Part shown: positions 36,281 to 43,757 of the stretch, piece by piece
Layout: each line of letters opens with the position of its first letter
Numbering within the stretch: the stretch's first letter is position 1
Assembly: GCA_944324465.1 (NCBI GenBank)
Contig: CALUWI010000001.1
Location: forward strand, 159,023-223,022
DNA from: an uncultured Mucispirillum sp.
GTDB lineage: Bacteria > Chrysiogenota > Deferribacteres > Deferribacterales > Mucispirillaceae
DNA: 64,000 nt
Reading direction: 5' to 3'
Translations under genes and position numbers: made by a program
Notes under the pieces: model-generated
Databases searched by the model: none
What the model was told of the DNA's origin: nothing
Seen by the model: only the letters and a program-made list of their open reading frames with translations

Positions 36281-37282
36281 TTATATTAAACCAGTTGTTT
36301 CTTCAATATTCTGCATTATATTAAAGCACTGCACAGCCTGGCCTGATGCACCTTTTAAAAGGTTATCAATAGCTGAAACAATTATAGCTGTATCATCTTT
36401 TTTATATACTGCAATATCTATAAAGTTAGTGTTTGCCACATACCTGATAGCAGGTATTGTATTTTTTACCCTTACAAAATATCTCCCCTTATATTTTTCT
36501 CTTATTGTATTTTCAAGCTCATCTTTTCCTGCTTTTGTTTTAAAATATATTGTAGATAATATACCACGGTTTACAGGCAGTAAATGTGGTGTAAATATTA
36601 CATGTGTATTTTTTTGTACAGCTGATAAAATAAAATCAATTTCAGAATTATGACGGTGAGAAAATATGCCGTATGGTTTTAAATCTTCATTAGCTTCACA
36701 GAATATATTAGTAAGGCTTGGTTTCCTACCTGCACCGCTTACTCCAGATTTACTGTCTGCAATAATAAAAGCATTATCATCAATCAAGCCGCTTTCAAGC
36801 AGTGGATAAAGTGGAGTAATAATAGATGTTGGGTAGCAGCCTGCTCCTGCAATAAGTGATGTTTTTTGTATTTCTTTTGTAAATATTTCTGCCTGGCCGT
36901 AAACTGCCTTTTCCAGCAAGTGGCTTGCAGTGTGAGCCGTGCCATATACTTCTTCATAAATATTTTTATCTTTTATACGGAAATCAGCACTTAAATCTAT
37001 AACTATTTTGCCTTTTTCATATAAAAATTTTGCTGAATCCATAGCTGTTTTATGGGGAAGACATAAGAAAAAAACATCTGCTTTTTTTGATACTTCTTCT
37101 AAATCATTTTCTACTAATATCATATCACATACACCCTGCATTGAAGGGTATATTTCAGAAAACGGCTTTCCTGCATAACTTTCTGATGTGATAACTGATA
37201 AATCTAACTGGCTGTGCCTTGTAATTATTTTTACAAGCTCCACACCTGTATAACCTGTTGCACCAATAATACCTGCACGCAT
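36281..37282 (-). CDS. argC: N-acetyl-gamma-glutamyl-phosphate reductase
   Basis: 333 residues. NADPH enzyme of the acetylated ornithine path. Rossmann start MRAGIIGATGYTGVELVKII, the AGAGCYPTS motif with the catalytic Cys (about 147-155), SGVSGAGRKPS, and HRHNSEI with the conserved His. Length is standard. It is the first gene of the leftward argC-argJ-uvrC unit. The ATG is followed upstream by AAGGGAGAAG, a good ribosome site. Confidence 0.95.
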   Translation of the reverse strand: MRAGIIGATGYTGVELVKIITRHSQLDLSVITSESYAGKPFSEIYPSMQGVCDMILVENDLEEVSKKADVFFLCLPHKTAMDSAKFLYEKGKIVIDLSADFRIKDKNIYEEVYGTAHTASHLLEKAVYGQAEIFTKEIQKTSLIAGAGCYPTSIITPLYPLLESGLIDDNAFIIADSKSGVSGAGRKPSLTNIFCEANEDLKPYGIFSHRHNSEIDFILSAVQKNTHVIFTPHLLPVNRGILSTIYFKTKAGKDELENTIREKYKGRYFVRVKNTIPAIRYVANTNFIDIAVYKKDDTAIIVSAIDNLLKGASGQAVQCFNIMQNIEETTGLI

Positions 37283-37399
37283 AACTTCTCCCTTAAAATA
37301 AAATGATTAATTTGTTATTTATATAATTTATTTCAGTAAAAATAAATAGAAATATTTATAAAATTTATTTATACTTGAAAAAAATGTAAGGAATAAATA

Positions 37400-37663
37400 A
37401 TGAAGATAAAAGTATATATACAGCCAAATTCTAAAAAAGCAGGTTATGCAGGTGTTTATGACGGACTGCCAAAATTAAAAATTACAGCACCACCTGTAGA
37501 TGGTGCTGCAAATGCAGAAATTATAAAAATATTTTCAAAACTTTTAAATATACCTAAATCTGAGATAGTAATATCTTCTGGTCAAGCTTCACGGCTTAAA
37601 ATATTAGATATAAATACAGATAAAAGCCATGAAGAAATAACTGCTTTGCTGGAAAAATTTTAG
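37400..37663 (+). CDS. DUF167 family protein
   Basis: 87 residues with AAGGAATAA before the ATG. Sequence pattern VYIQPNSKKAGYAG, PKLKITAPPVDGAANAEIIKIFSKLL and SEIVISSGQASRLKIL is characteristic of the YggU/DUF167 family, small conserved proteins of unknown role. It converges on the rhodanese gene, with the two stop codons overlapping by four bases. Confidence 0.9.
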   Translation: MKIKVYIQPNSKKAGYAGVYDGLPKLKITAPPVDGAANAEIIKIFSKLLNIPKSEIVISSGQASRLKILDINTDKSHEEITALLEKF

Positions 37664-37980
37664 CGTTCTATTTCACCATGATATCTGGAAATGCCACCCA
37701 TATCTACAATGTTTTCATATCCCATGTGTTTAAGCATTCTTGCTGCACCTGCACTTCTTGCTCCACTTAAACAGTAAACAAAAAAAGGTGTTGCTTTATC
37801 TTTATACTGCATAGAAACTTTGCTTATTTCATCAACTGGAATATTAACACTTTTAGGAATATGGCCGCCCTTATACTCAGAAACAGAGCGAACATCTAAT
37901 ATAACACTGCCTTGAATAGTTTTTGCTTTTGCAAGCTCTTCATTAATGTCTTTAAACTTAAACATATCAAAAAAACCCAT
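37660..37980 (-). CDS. Single-domain rhodanese-like sulfurtransferase
   Basis: 106 residues from the ATG at 37980, preferred over an in-frame TTG at 37992 because GGAG lies seven bases before it. The rhodanese fold is evident from VILDVRSVSEYKGGHIPKSVNIPVDE and the active loop YCLSGARS, with the persulfide-forming Cys in a CxxGxR context. No signal peptide, so cytosolic; it likely moves sulfane sulfur. It is distinct from the large exported rhodanese lipoprotein at 43758-45278. Confidence 0.9.
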   Translation of the reverse strand: MGFFDMFKFKDINEELAKAKTIQGSVILDVRSVSEYKGGHIPKSVNIPVDEISKVSMQYKDKATPFFVYCLSGARSAGAARMLKHMGYENIVDMGGISRYHGEIER

Positions 37981-38055
37981 TTTACTCTCCAAAACAACAC
38001 AATTTTGGTATTATTATAATAAAATTTAAAAAAAGCAAGAAATTTTTTATTATAC

Positions 38056-38083
38056 TTGACTTTTTTGCATATTTTTATATATT
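38056..38083 (+). promoter_or_regulatory. Strong promoter for the leader RNA of the FlaG-like gene
   Basis: TTGACT (38056-38061) and TATATT (38078-38083) separated by 16 bases. A transcript would start near 38090, over 420 bases upstream of the nearest plus-strand ORF. Confidence 0.55.
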
Positions 38084-38089
38084 TTAAAT

Positions 38090-38475
38090 TGTAGAGTTGT
38101 TTATGGTATTACAATAAGTAGGCCAGGGTATAATATTACCTTGGCCTTTTTTCGTAGTATTTTGGCTTTGGAGCGAGGGCCCTACTTAAACAATGATACT
38201 TTAGGTATATGGCTTAGATGGATTTATGCCTTGGCTGCACGGAAGCAGGCTAATACACTTTTTTAAGTGATGATGTCCTTGAATACAGGGAAGATTTAAG
38301 ACTATCTATGTCTAGGTGAACAACACCGGTCTTTATTAGCACCATACCTAAAAATTTTAGAGAAAAAATCTCAAAAAACACTTTATCTGCCTGTGCGCAA
38401 ATATAAAAGGCAGAAAAAGCATGGATGCACAAATGCGAATCAAGTCCATAATCAAAGGACAAATTTTTTGCATTA
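38090..38475 (+). ncRNA. Putative structured RNA or long 5' leader
   Basis: 532-base spacer without a credible ORF. It holds a hairpin AGGCCA..GGTA-TAATAT-TACC..TGGCCT followed by T6 (38122-38156), which would terminate early, then GC-richer segments. An alternative pairing joins AAGTAGG-CC (near 38114) with GGCCCTACTT (near 38187). Further, GTATT..GCTT (38158-38175) can pair with AAGC..AATAC (38246-38261), ahead of a T6 run. Mutually exclusive pairings suggest an attenuator/riboswitch-like leader or a small RNA such as 6S, but I could not match it to a known RNA family. Confidence 0.35.
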
Positions 38476-38512
38476 ATAAATAAGCATATCAGCTTATTAA
38501 AGGCGGTAGAAT

Positions 38513-38950
38513 ATGATAAACATTATGAGCGGACAAACCGCAGTAACATCTACGCCTAATAATGCTCCGCAAAAAAAGGATAAAACAAGCCAGTCAGCAC
38601 AAAACACTGCATCTGACAGTAATACAAGTGCAAAAAGCACTGTATCAAATAATAACAGTATGCAGGAAGATACAGCCATCTTTCAGGCTCAATCAGCTGA
38701 ACAGGCAGAAGGGAATAACCCAGATAAAACTGACTATCAAAAAGAAGCATTAGCTAAACTGGTAGATGATTTAAGAAAAGAGTATATTGAAAGAAATCAT
38801 TATATTGATGAAAATACTCAAATCTCAGTTTTGCAGATAGTCAATACAGAAACGGACCATGTTATTGGGCAGTATCCATCAGACCTTTATTTAAATTTAT
38901 TAACTAAGGTCAGGGAATCTCAAAAACAATTAGTAAATGAAACAATCTAA
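38513..38950 (+). CDS. flaG: FlaG-like flagellar protein
   Basis: 145 residues. The first 85 are low-complexity Ser/Thr/Gln/Asn-rich (TSTPNNAPQKKDKTSQSAQN), and the C-terminal 65 carry the FlaG core: KLVDDLRKEYIERNHYIDENTQISVLQIVNTETDHVIGQYPSDLYLNLL, close to the usual FxxdExtgxxvvkvvDxxTgeVIrqiPpeexl pattern. FlaG proteins affect flagellar filament length. The N-terminal tail is longer than usual. Monocistronic, bounded by a strong terminator. The name is by similarity. Confidence 0.7.
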   Translation: MINIMSGQTAVTSTPNNAPQKKDKTSQSAQNTASDSNTSAKSTVSNNNSMQEDTAIFQAQSAEQAEGNNPDKTDYQKEALAKLVDDLRKEYIERNHYIDENTQISVLQIVNTETDHVIGQYPSDLYLNLLTKVRESQKQLVNETI

Positions 38951-38964
38951 CTCGCTCCCTATTG

Positions 38965-38995
38965 CAGGGGCTTTTTGCCCCTGTTTATATTTTTA
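38965..38995 (+). terminator. Terminator after the FlaG-like gene
   Basis: CAGGGGC-TTTTT-GCCCCTG followed by a T-rich tail; 14 bases after the stop codon. Confidence 0.9.
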
Positions 38996-39083
38996 GATAA
39001 ATTAATTTAGATTCTTCGTTAAAAGCTCAGAATAGACATGATGAAAATTATTTTATTTATATAAAACTTTTCAAAGTTTTCCC

Positions 39084-40235
39084 TTATTTCTTTTCTGGCA
39101 CTGTTTTATTTATAAGTGCTTTTAGCTGGTCTAATTTTTCAAAATATTTCTGCAGATATTCTTTTGATTTTATATTTATTTTTTCATTATATTCCTGCCT
39201 TGTTACAAAGCGGGCATCATCTATTGAAAAACTCTCACTATTATAAAATGACTTTACAGCAAGTCCGTCTTTATCTGGGTATAATATTCTGTTTTCATCA
39301 CTTTCTAATAAAAATGCTTTTTCGTTACCATGACATGATGAGCATAAAACAGTTTCTTTTCTTACAGAGTGTGGATAAGTTACTTTCCACCTGTTTGCAA
39401 TCATTTTATTTTCCTGCCCTACTACTAAATCTCTGTATGTATTTGTAGTAAAAATAATTTTAGAAGGTTTTGCAGGTACATATTTTCCTGTTTTATTATC
39501 TATTACTAGGGGCGGTCTTTCATTTACACGCATAAAACTGCTTTTAAAATATTCATCACTGATTTGTGGCAGTTCTTTTACAAATTCTGCATAAGAGCTT
39601 TCTCTAAACCTTAAATAAAATGTACCAAGCTCCATAGGTACATAAGCTGCATGGCATGAAATACAGGCTACTTTATCATGACCTTTTATGCTGTGGTCTA
39701 TAATTTTTTTATCGTAAGTATGACATTCAAGGCAGTCTTTTGCTTTTGCTTTGCCCTGCATATTATTTTTTGTATGGCATGATGAGCACTGCATACCTGC
39801 ATCATAGTGAACATCTGTAAGCATTTTTAAGTAATATTCGCCGTCTTTCTCTATACCCCTTTTATATCTTTCATGGTCTTCCCTTATTCCAAGACCAGCA
39901 TATTCTATACCTGTATATGTATCTTTATGGCATGTAAGGCAGTCATCAACTTTTGGTTTTGATATATTTTTACCACTCCCTTTGTGGCAGTCCTGGCATT
40001 TTGTTATATGGCATGAATTATAGCAGTGTTTTTCTCCAAATTCGCCGTCAAACTGGCGGAATGTTTTATCTACAAAGGCTTTTTCTGACCTTTTGCCTGT
40101 CATTGTAATATCTTCAATGCTGCAATCTGTGTGGCAGTCTGCACATATCTGTTTTTCATTATATTCTGGGTGCTCTGCATAAACTGCACTAGCGAATAAG
40201 AGGCTTATGAATATCATCATTAAGTATTTTTTCAT
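39084..40235 (-). CDS. Periplasmic octahaem c-type cytochrome
   Basis: 383 residues with signal peptide MKKYLMMIFISLLFASAVYA. Haem-binding sites in order: CADCH, CYNSCH (a CX3CH variant), CQDCH, CLTCH, CSSCH, CLECH, CISCH and CSSCH, i.e. seven CXXCH plus one variant. Most lie in the first 210 residues and one near 300; a cytochrome-free C-terminal helix region (FVTRQEYNEKIN onward) follows. Likely a soluble or complex-bound electron carrier. It overlaps the upstream 12-haem gene by 47 bases, so both are made together. Last gene of the conduit-like operon. Confidence 0.88.
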   Translation of the reverse strand: MKKYLMMIFISLLFASAVYAEHPEYNEKQICADCHTDCSIEDITMTGKRSEKAFVDKTFRQFDGEFGEKHCYNSCHITKCQDCHKGSGKNISKPKVDDCLTCHKDTYTGIEYAGLGIREDHERYKRGIEKDGEYYLKMLTDVHYDAGMQCSSCHTKNNMQGKAKAKDCLECHTYDKKIIDHSIKGHDKVACISCHAAYVPMELGTFYLRFRESSYAEFVKELPQISDEYFKSSFMRVNERPPLVIDNKTGKYVPAKPSKIIFTTNTYRDLVVGQENKMIANRWKVTYPHSVRKETVLCSSCHGNEKAFLLESDENRILYPDKDGLAVKSFYNSESFSIDDARFVTRQEYNEKINIKSKEYLQKYFEKLDQLKALINKTVPEKK

Positions 40236-42045
40236 AGTCTATATCCTGCTGATAGTATTTACTGTCTTTTTCACTGTGGCATACAATACATTTCATTACA
40301 TCTACTGCATTTACTATTTCCTGCCTGCTTAATGGACTTGAGCCCTCGCGCACAATATCTGATTTTGATTTAAACTCTCCATTTTCTACTGCATATATAG
40401 AGTTCAGCGGCACTGGGCAGTTATCACACCTTATGGAAGAAGTTAATGTGCCATTATCTGCAGAAAAAAGCCCATCACCAAAGCCGTAAAAGAATAAAGT
40501 AGAGTGGCAGCTTTCACAGCTTACTGCTTTTTTGCCTGTATTATGACCATAAAATGGAGCATATTTCATCTGAGGTTTTCCTCTGAAATCTACCATTTTA
40601 TCATTTGACATCACATTACCATTTTCATCTATATGGGTTAAAAATGTTTGACATCCTGGAGTAACTGGGGCGATTTTGCCTTTCTGGTTATATGCTAAAG
40701 GAAAAGGATAAAATGTTCTTAAATCTTCTGTTTCTATAAAGAGCCCCTTAGTTTCTTCATTTTTCACAAAGTCATACATTGTTTCTGTTTCATTATATTC
40801 CACATGGCATCCGTAACACTGTATCACATTAGCAGAATGGCATGTGTAACATTCCATTTTATCATGACCTTGAATATTATGCTCCATAGTGCCTGTAATA
40901 ACTTTTACTTCCCTTTCTTTGCCTGTTCTTTTGCTCATTAATATTATCTTATTATCTTTTTCATATACATTAGAATAAGGTCTGCCTTTATCTGTAAGCA
41001 CCATTTTACTTCCATACTCTATTTTATCAATATATGATGAACCTTTTAAATATGGCACCATATTTTCCTTAACTGCTTTAGCTGTTTTTGGTTTTTCAGT
41101 ATATGAGCCATGGCAGCTTTCACAGCTTACTTCTATCTGCTCATACATATTTTCGTAATAGTAGCCATCCCCCATTATTTCCATAGTTGTGTGGCAGTCT
41201 ATACATTCCATACCTTTGGCATGGTGTATATCATCTTGAAAATGACGGGTATTTCTTAACCCGCTTGTAAGGTCAGGGCCTGGCACACCTTCTTTTAAAG
41301 GTACAAGTGCATTATTGCCGTCATACAGTCCTTTATAAGATAATGCAATTCTTCCGCTTCTATTGTGGCAGGCAAGACATACATTATCATCTGGCAGAGA
41401 TTTCATTTCATGGGTAACAGAATGCATGCTTCTGCCCTGCATAGATTTATCATTTCCAGAATATTCTCCAAAATCACCATAAGGGAAATGGCATGTAGAA
41501 CAGCCGGAAGAATGAACACCTTGATACCCCATATCTGCAGCCTGCCCAACATGACATGCTGAACAGAATTTTCTATACATATCTGCAGAAATTGTATCAT
41601 ATTCTGATATATTATCTATTGTAATAATACTACCGTCTTTGCCATATATTTTATCATTATCGTTTTGAGAATAAAGTTTCCCGTTTTCTTCGCCCCAGGC
41701 AGCAAGTGTGTTTTTAATGATACCAGTATTTGTAAGCATTAAAGAAGATGAAACCCTTTTTACTTCATATTCATGACATTTGCCGCATGTCTGCATCCAT
41801 ACTGATGGGTCTGATGGATTATTTTTTCCATACATATTTGCATGTGCCATATCTTTATCCATTGTAAGAGAGTTGCCACCGTGGCAGTCTGTACATGATA
41901 AATTATTGTGAGATGCTGAAACTGTTTCTATACCTTCATGGCATGAAATACATGATGATATTTCTTTATTATCATTAGTAAAAAGATAATAAATACATGC
42001 AAAAACAAAAAGTAAAAGTATTATTAAAAAAACAATCTTCTTCAT
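40189..42045 (-). CDS. Dodecahaem c-type cytochrome, membrane-anchored or lipoprotein
   Basis: 618 residues. The N-terminus is a hydrophobic anchor (IVFLIILLLFVFACIYYLF); its Cys is in a poor lipobox, so an uncleaved anchor is as likely. Twelve CXXCH sites: CISCH, CTDCH, CGKCH, CSACH, CSTCH, CLACH, CIDCH, CESCH, CYTCH, CYGCH, CESCH and CIVCH, plus one CDNCP (near 560) where a haem motif appears lost. A nonhaem insertion lies at about 330-400. It probably passes electrons between the periplasm and the outer-membrane porin encoded upstream. No match to nitrite or tetrathionate reductase types was evident (no CXXCK site). Confidence 0.88.
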   Translation of the reverse strand: MKKIVFLIILLLFVFACIYYLFTNDNKEISSCISCHEGIETVSASHNNLSCTDCHGGNSLTMDKDMAHANMYGKNNPSDPSVWMQTCGKCHEYEVKRVSSSLMLTNTGIIKNTLAAWGEENGKLYSQNDNDKIYGKDGSIITIDNISEYDTISADMYRKFCSACHVGQAADMGYQGVHSSGCSTCHFPYGDFGEYSGNDKSMQGRSMHSVTHEMKSLPDDNVCLACHNRSGRIALSYKGLYDGNNALVPLKEGVPGPDLTSGLRNTRHFQDDIHHAKGMECIDCHTTMEIMGDGYYYENMYEQIEVSCESCHGSYTEKPKTAKAVKENMVPYLKGSSYIDKIEYGSKMVLTDKGRPYSNVYEKDNKIILMSKRTGKEREVKVITGTMEHNIQGHDKMECYTCHSANVIQCYGCHVEYNETETMYDFVKNEETKGLFIETEDLRTFYPFPLAYNQKGKIAPVTPGCQTFLTHIDENGNVMSNDKMVDFRGKPQMKYAPFYGHNTGKKAVSCESCHSTLFFYGFGDGLFSADNGTLTSSIRCDNCPVPLNSIYAVENGEFKSKSDIVREGSSPLSRQEIVNAVDVMKCIVCHSEKDSKYYQQDIDYEKILNDDIHKPLIR

Positions 42046-42226
42046 AATTAAGTATATAATAAATTTATATTTTTTGCACTAATAATATAAAGTATTTTAT
42101 AAATTTTTATATGAATATTTGTTAATATTTTTATATAAGATTAATATACTTTTTTGATTTACTTAGAATGGATAATGTGTGTAACGGTAATAACAAGAAA
42201 ATAATTTATTTTTATAAAATAAATAA

Positions 42227-42245
42227 GGGGAAGCAGTGCTTCCCC
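42227..42245 (-). terminator. Hairpin between the small exported protein and the cytochromes
   Basis: Perfect 8-bp stem GGGGAAGC-AGT-GCTTCCCC followed on the minus strand by T-rich TTATTTATTTT. It would end or weaken transcription after the porin and small-protein genes, so cytochrome levels may be set separately. Confidence 0.75.
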
Positions 42246-42277
42246 CGAAAATATAAACATCTAGGAAATGCTGTATA

Positions 42278-42484
42278 TTAGCAGCCAGACATTCTTGGTT
42301 TTTTAGCTTTTTTAGCTTTTTCTGCATCAACAGAAACTGCATCACCAGCTTTAAATTTGTTACCTTTTACTTCAATAGTAACTTTGTCTCCGTCAACAGA
42401 AACTACTGTGCCAGATTGTGGAGCTGCGAAAGCAAAGTTAGCAGCTACGAAAGTTGTTAATACTACAAGTGCGATTTTTTTCAT
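42278..42484 (-). CDS. Small exported protein ending in Ser-Gly-Cys
   Basis: 68 residues behind AGAGGTG. Signal peptide MKKIALVVLTTFVAANFAFA, then a compact beta-type stretch (SGTVVSVDGDKVTIEVKGNKF) that looks like a small barrel or OB-like fold, then a basic tail AEKAKKAKKPRM closing in SGC. The mature form is only about 48 residues. The rhodanese lipoprotein two genes upstream also ends in a lone C-terminal Cys (AGC). No family recognised. Its position suggests a small subunit of the conduit complex. Confidence 0.75.
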   Translation of the reverse strand: MKKIALVVLTTFVAANFAFAAPQSGTVVSVDGDKVTIEVKGNKFKAGDAVSVDAEKAKKAKKPRMSGC

Positions 42485-42534
42485 AATTCACCTCTTATAT
42501 TATGGAGTTACTACTCCTTTATTTAGTTACCTTA

Positions 42535-43731
42535 CTAGAATCTAAACTGTGTATATAATTCTACAGTGTTAAAGTCTCTATAGTTAGGGTCATTAGGGTC
42601 TTGTTGAGCAAACATAGTTCTTGAATATTGTGCAGTAATTTTGATGTTTTGCCCGTCTATGTAATAGTTAAAGCCTGCACCAACCCAGCTAACATTTTGA
42701 TTATAGAATGCTTGGTTTTTGCTGTCAAGTCTTGCAAAATAGTAATTGTCATATCTTGCGAAGAATTGTAATGGTATGTTTGGAAGCATATAACCTATTT
42801 TTACATAGTAGCCTCTTTTTTGACCATTTTGACCATAAGATTCAGCAGAAGCAAATTCACCTTTATAAGCATCGCCCATATTAATGTCTAAGTATGCAGC
42901 AGATGCAGTGAATACACCTATATTTTCAAAGCCTTGTTCGTAGAAAATATCTACAGAATATGCAAAGTAGTCTTTTGCACCAGTTAAGTTAACTGCATCA
43001 GTATATACAACATTTGGTTCATACTGAACAGCACCACCGATAGTTAATACTTGTTTGTTACCTCTGTAAGTACCTTTCATACCGTAGTCAGTTTCTTTAT
43101 CTTCTAAGAAAGAGAACTGTAAACGGCCTGTATAACGGAACTGGCTCATATCAGATGCAAAAAGGTCTCCACTTTTACCAGTTTTACCTTCCATAACATC
43201 TACACGGTATTGTATCCAGCCATCTAAAATATTACCCCAAACAGCAACACCTATATCACGGCTTGTTTTAAATGTAGTGTTGATGAATAATGAGCGGTCT
43301 AAGTTTAATGGCTCAAAACATGCCTCTAAGTTTTCACGAGTAAGGTTGTGTTTAAATTTACCTAATTGAAATCTTAAGAAGTCAAATGGATCATATCTAA
43401 CTTGTGCATCTAACACATAGAAGTTTTGGTTTGGCTGGTCAGATATGCTTAATGGGTTAATGATTTTATTTTCAATATATTCTGTTTGGAAATAGAAGCT
43501 TAATACATCGTTATATGTACCAATAAACCCAAGTCTGTTTCTTCTAAAGTTTAAGTTTAAGGCAGCTTCGTTATTCATAACGCCTGTGCCTGTATCACGG
43601 TAAGTTAAACCAAACTGAGTATCATAAAATATTTTTAAATAAGCGTTTTCGCCAAGTTCAATAGGGTCAAAAGCATAAACAGAAGATGCAAAAACACTAA
43701 CCATAGATATAATTAACAGTAATTTTTTCAT
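42535..43731 (-). CDS. Outer-membrane porin of the conduit operon
   Basis: 398 residues. Signal peptide ending SSVYA, then alternating amphipathic strands with aromatic girdles (AYLKIFYDTQFGLTY, VLSFYFQTEYI, RFQLGKFKHNLTRENLE) and a terminal FRF, the outer-membrane insertion signal. It resembles phosphate-selective OprO/OprP-type or ExtI-type channels. In porin-cytochrome conduits the barrel carries cytochromes across the outer membrane; the neighbouring genes support that here. It could instead be a simple anion channel. It follows the rhodanese lipoprotein gene by 26 bases. Confidence 0.85.
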   Translation of the reverse strand: MKKLLLIISMVSVFASSVYAFDPIELGENAYLKIFYDTQFGLTYRDTGTGVMNNEAALNLNFRRNRLGFIGTYNDVLSFYFQTEYIENKIINPLSISDQPNQNFYVLDAQVRYDPFDFLRFQLGKFKHNLTRENLEACFEPLNLDRSLFINTTFKTSRDIGVAVWGNILDGWIQYRVDVMEGKTGKSGDLFASDMSQFRYTGRLQFSFLEDKETDYGMKGTYRGNKQVLTIGGAVQYEPNVVYTDAVNLTGAKDYFAYSVDIFYEQGFENIGVFTASAAYLDINMGDAYKGEFASAESYGQNGQKRGYYVKIGYMLPNIPLQFFARYDNYYFARLDSKNQAFYNQNVSWVGAGFNYYIDGQNIKITAQYSRTMFAQQDPNDPNYRDFNTVELYTQFRF

Positions 43732-43757
43732 AGTTATTCTCCTTGTCTACACTTTTA

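Noticed and set aside
38190-38250. Partial 23S rRNA similarity (GATGGATTTATGCCTTGGC)
   Set aside because: The likeness to the 5' end of 23S rRNA is limited to about 15 bases and nothing after it matches.
38429-38447. Sigma-54 promoter before the FlaG-like gene (TGGATGCACAAATGC)
   Set aside because: GG and GC have the right spacing, but the flanking bases match the consensus poorly.
38090-38475. tmRNA or RNase P RNA
   Set aside because: No tag-peptide frame, no CCA-type tRNA-like end and no GAAAGTCC-type core were found.
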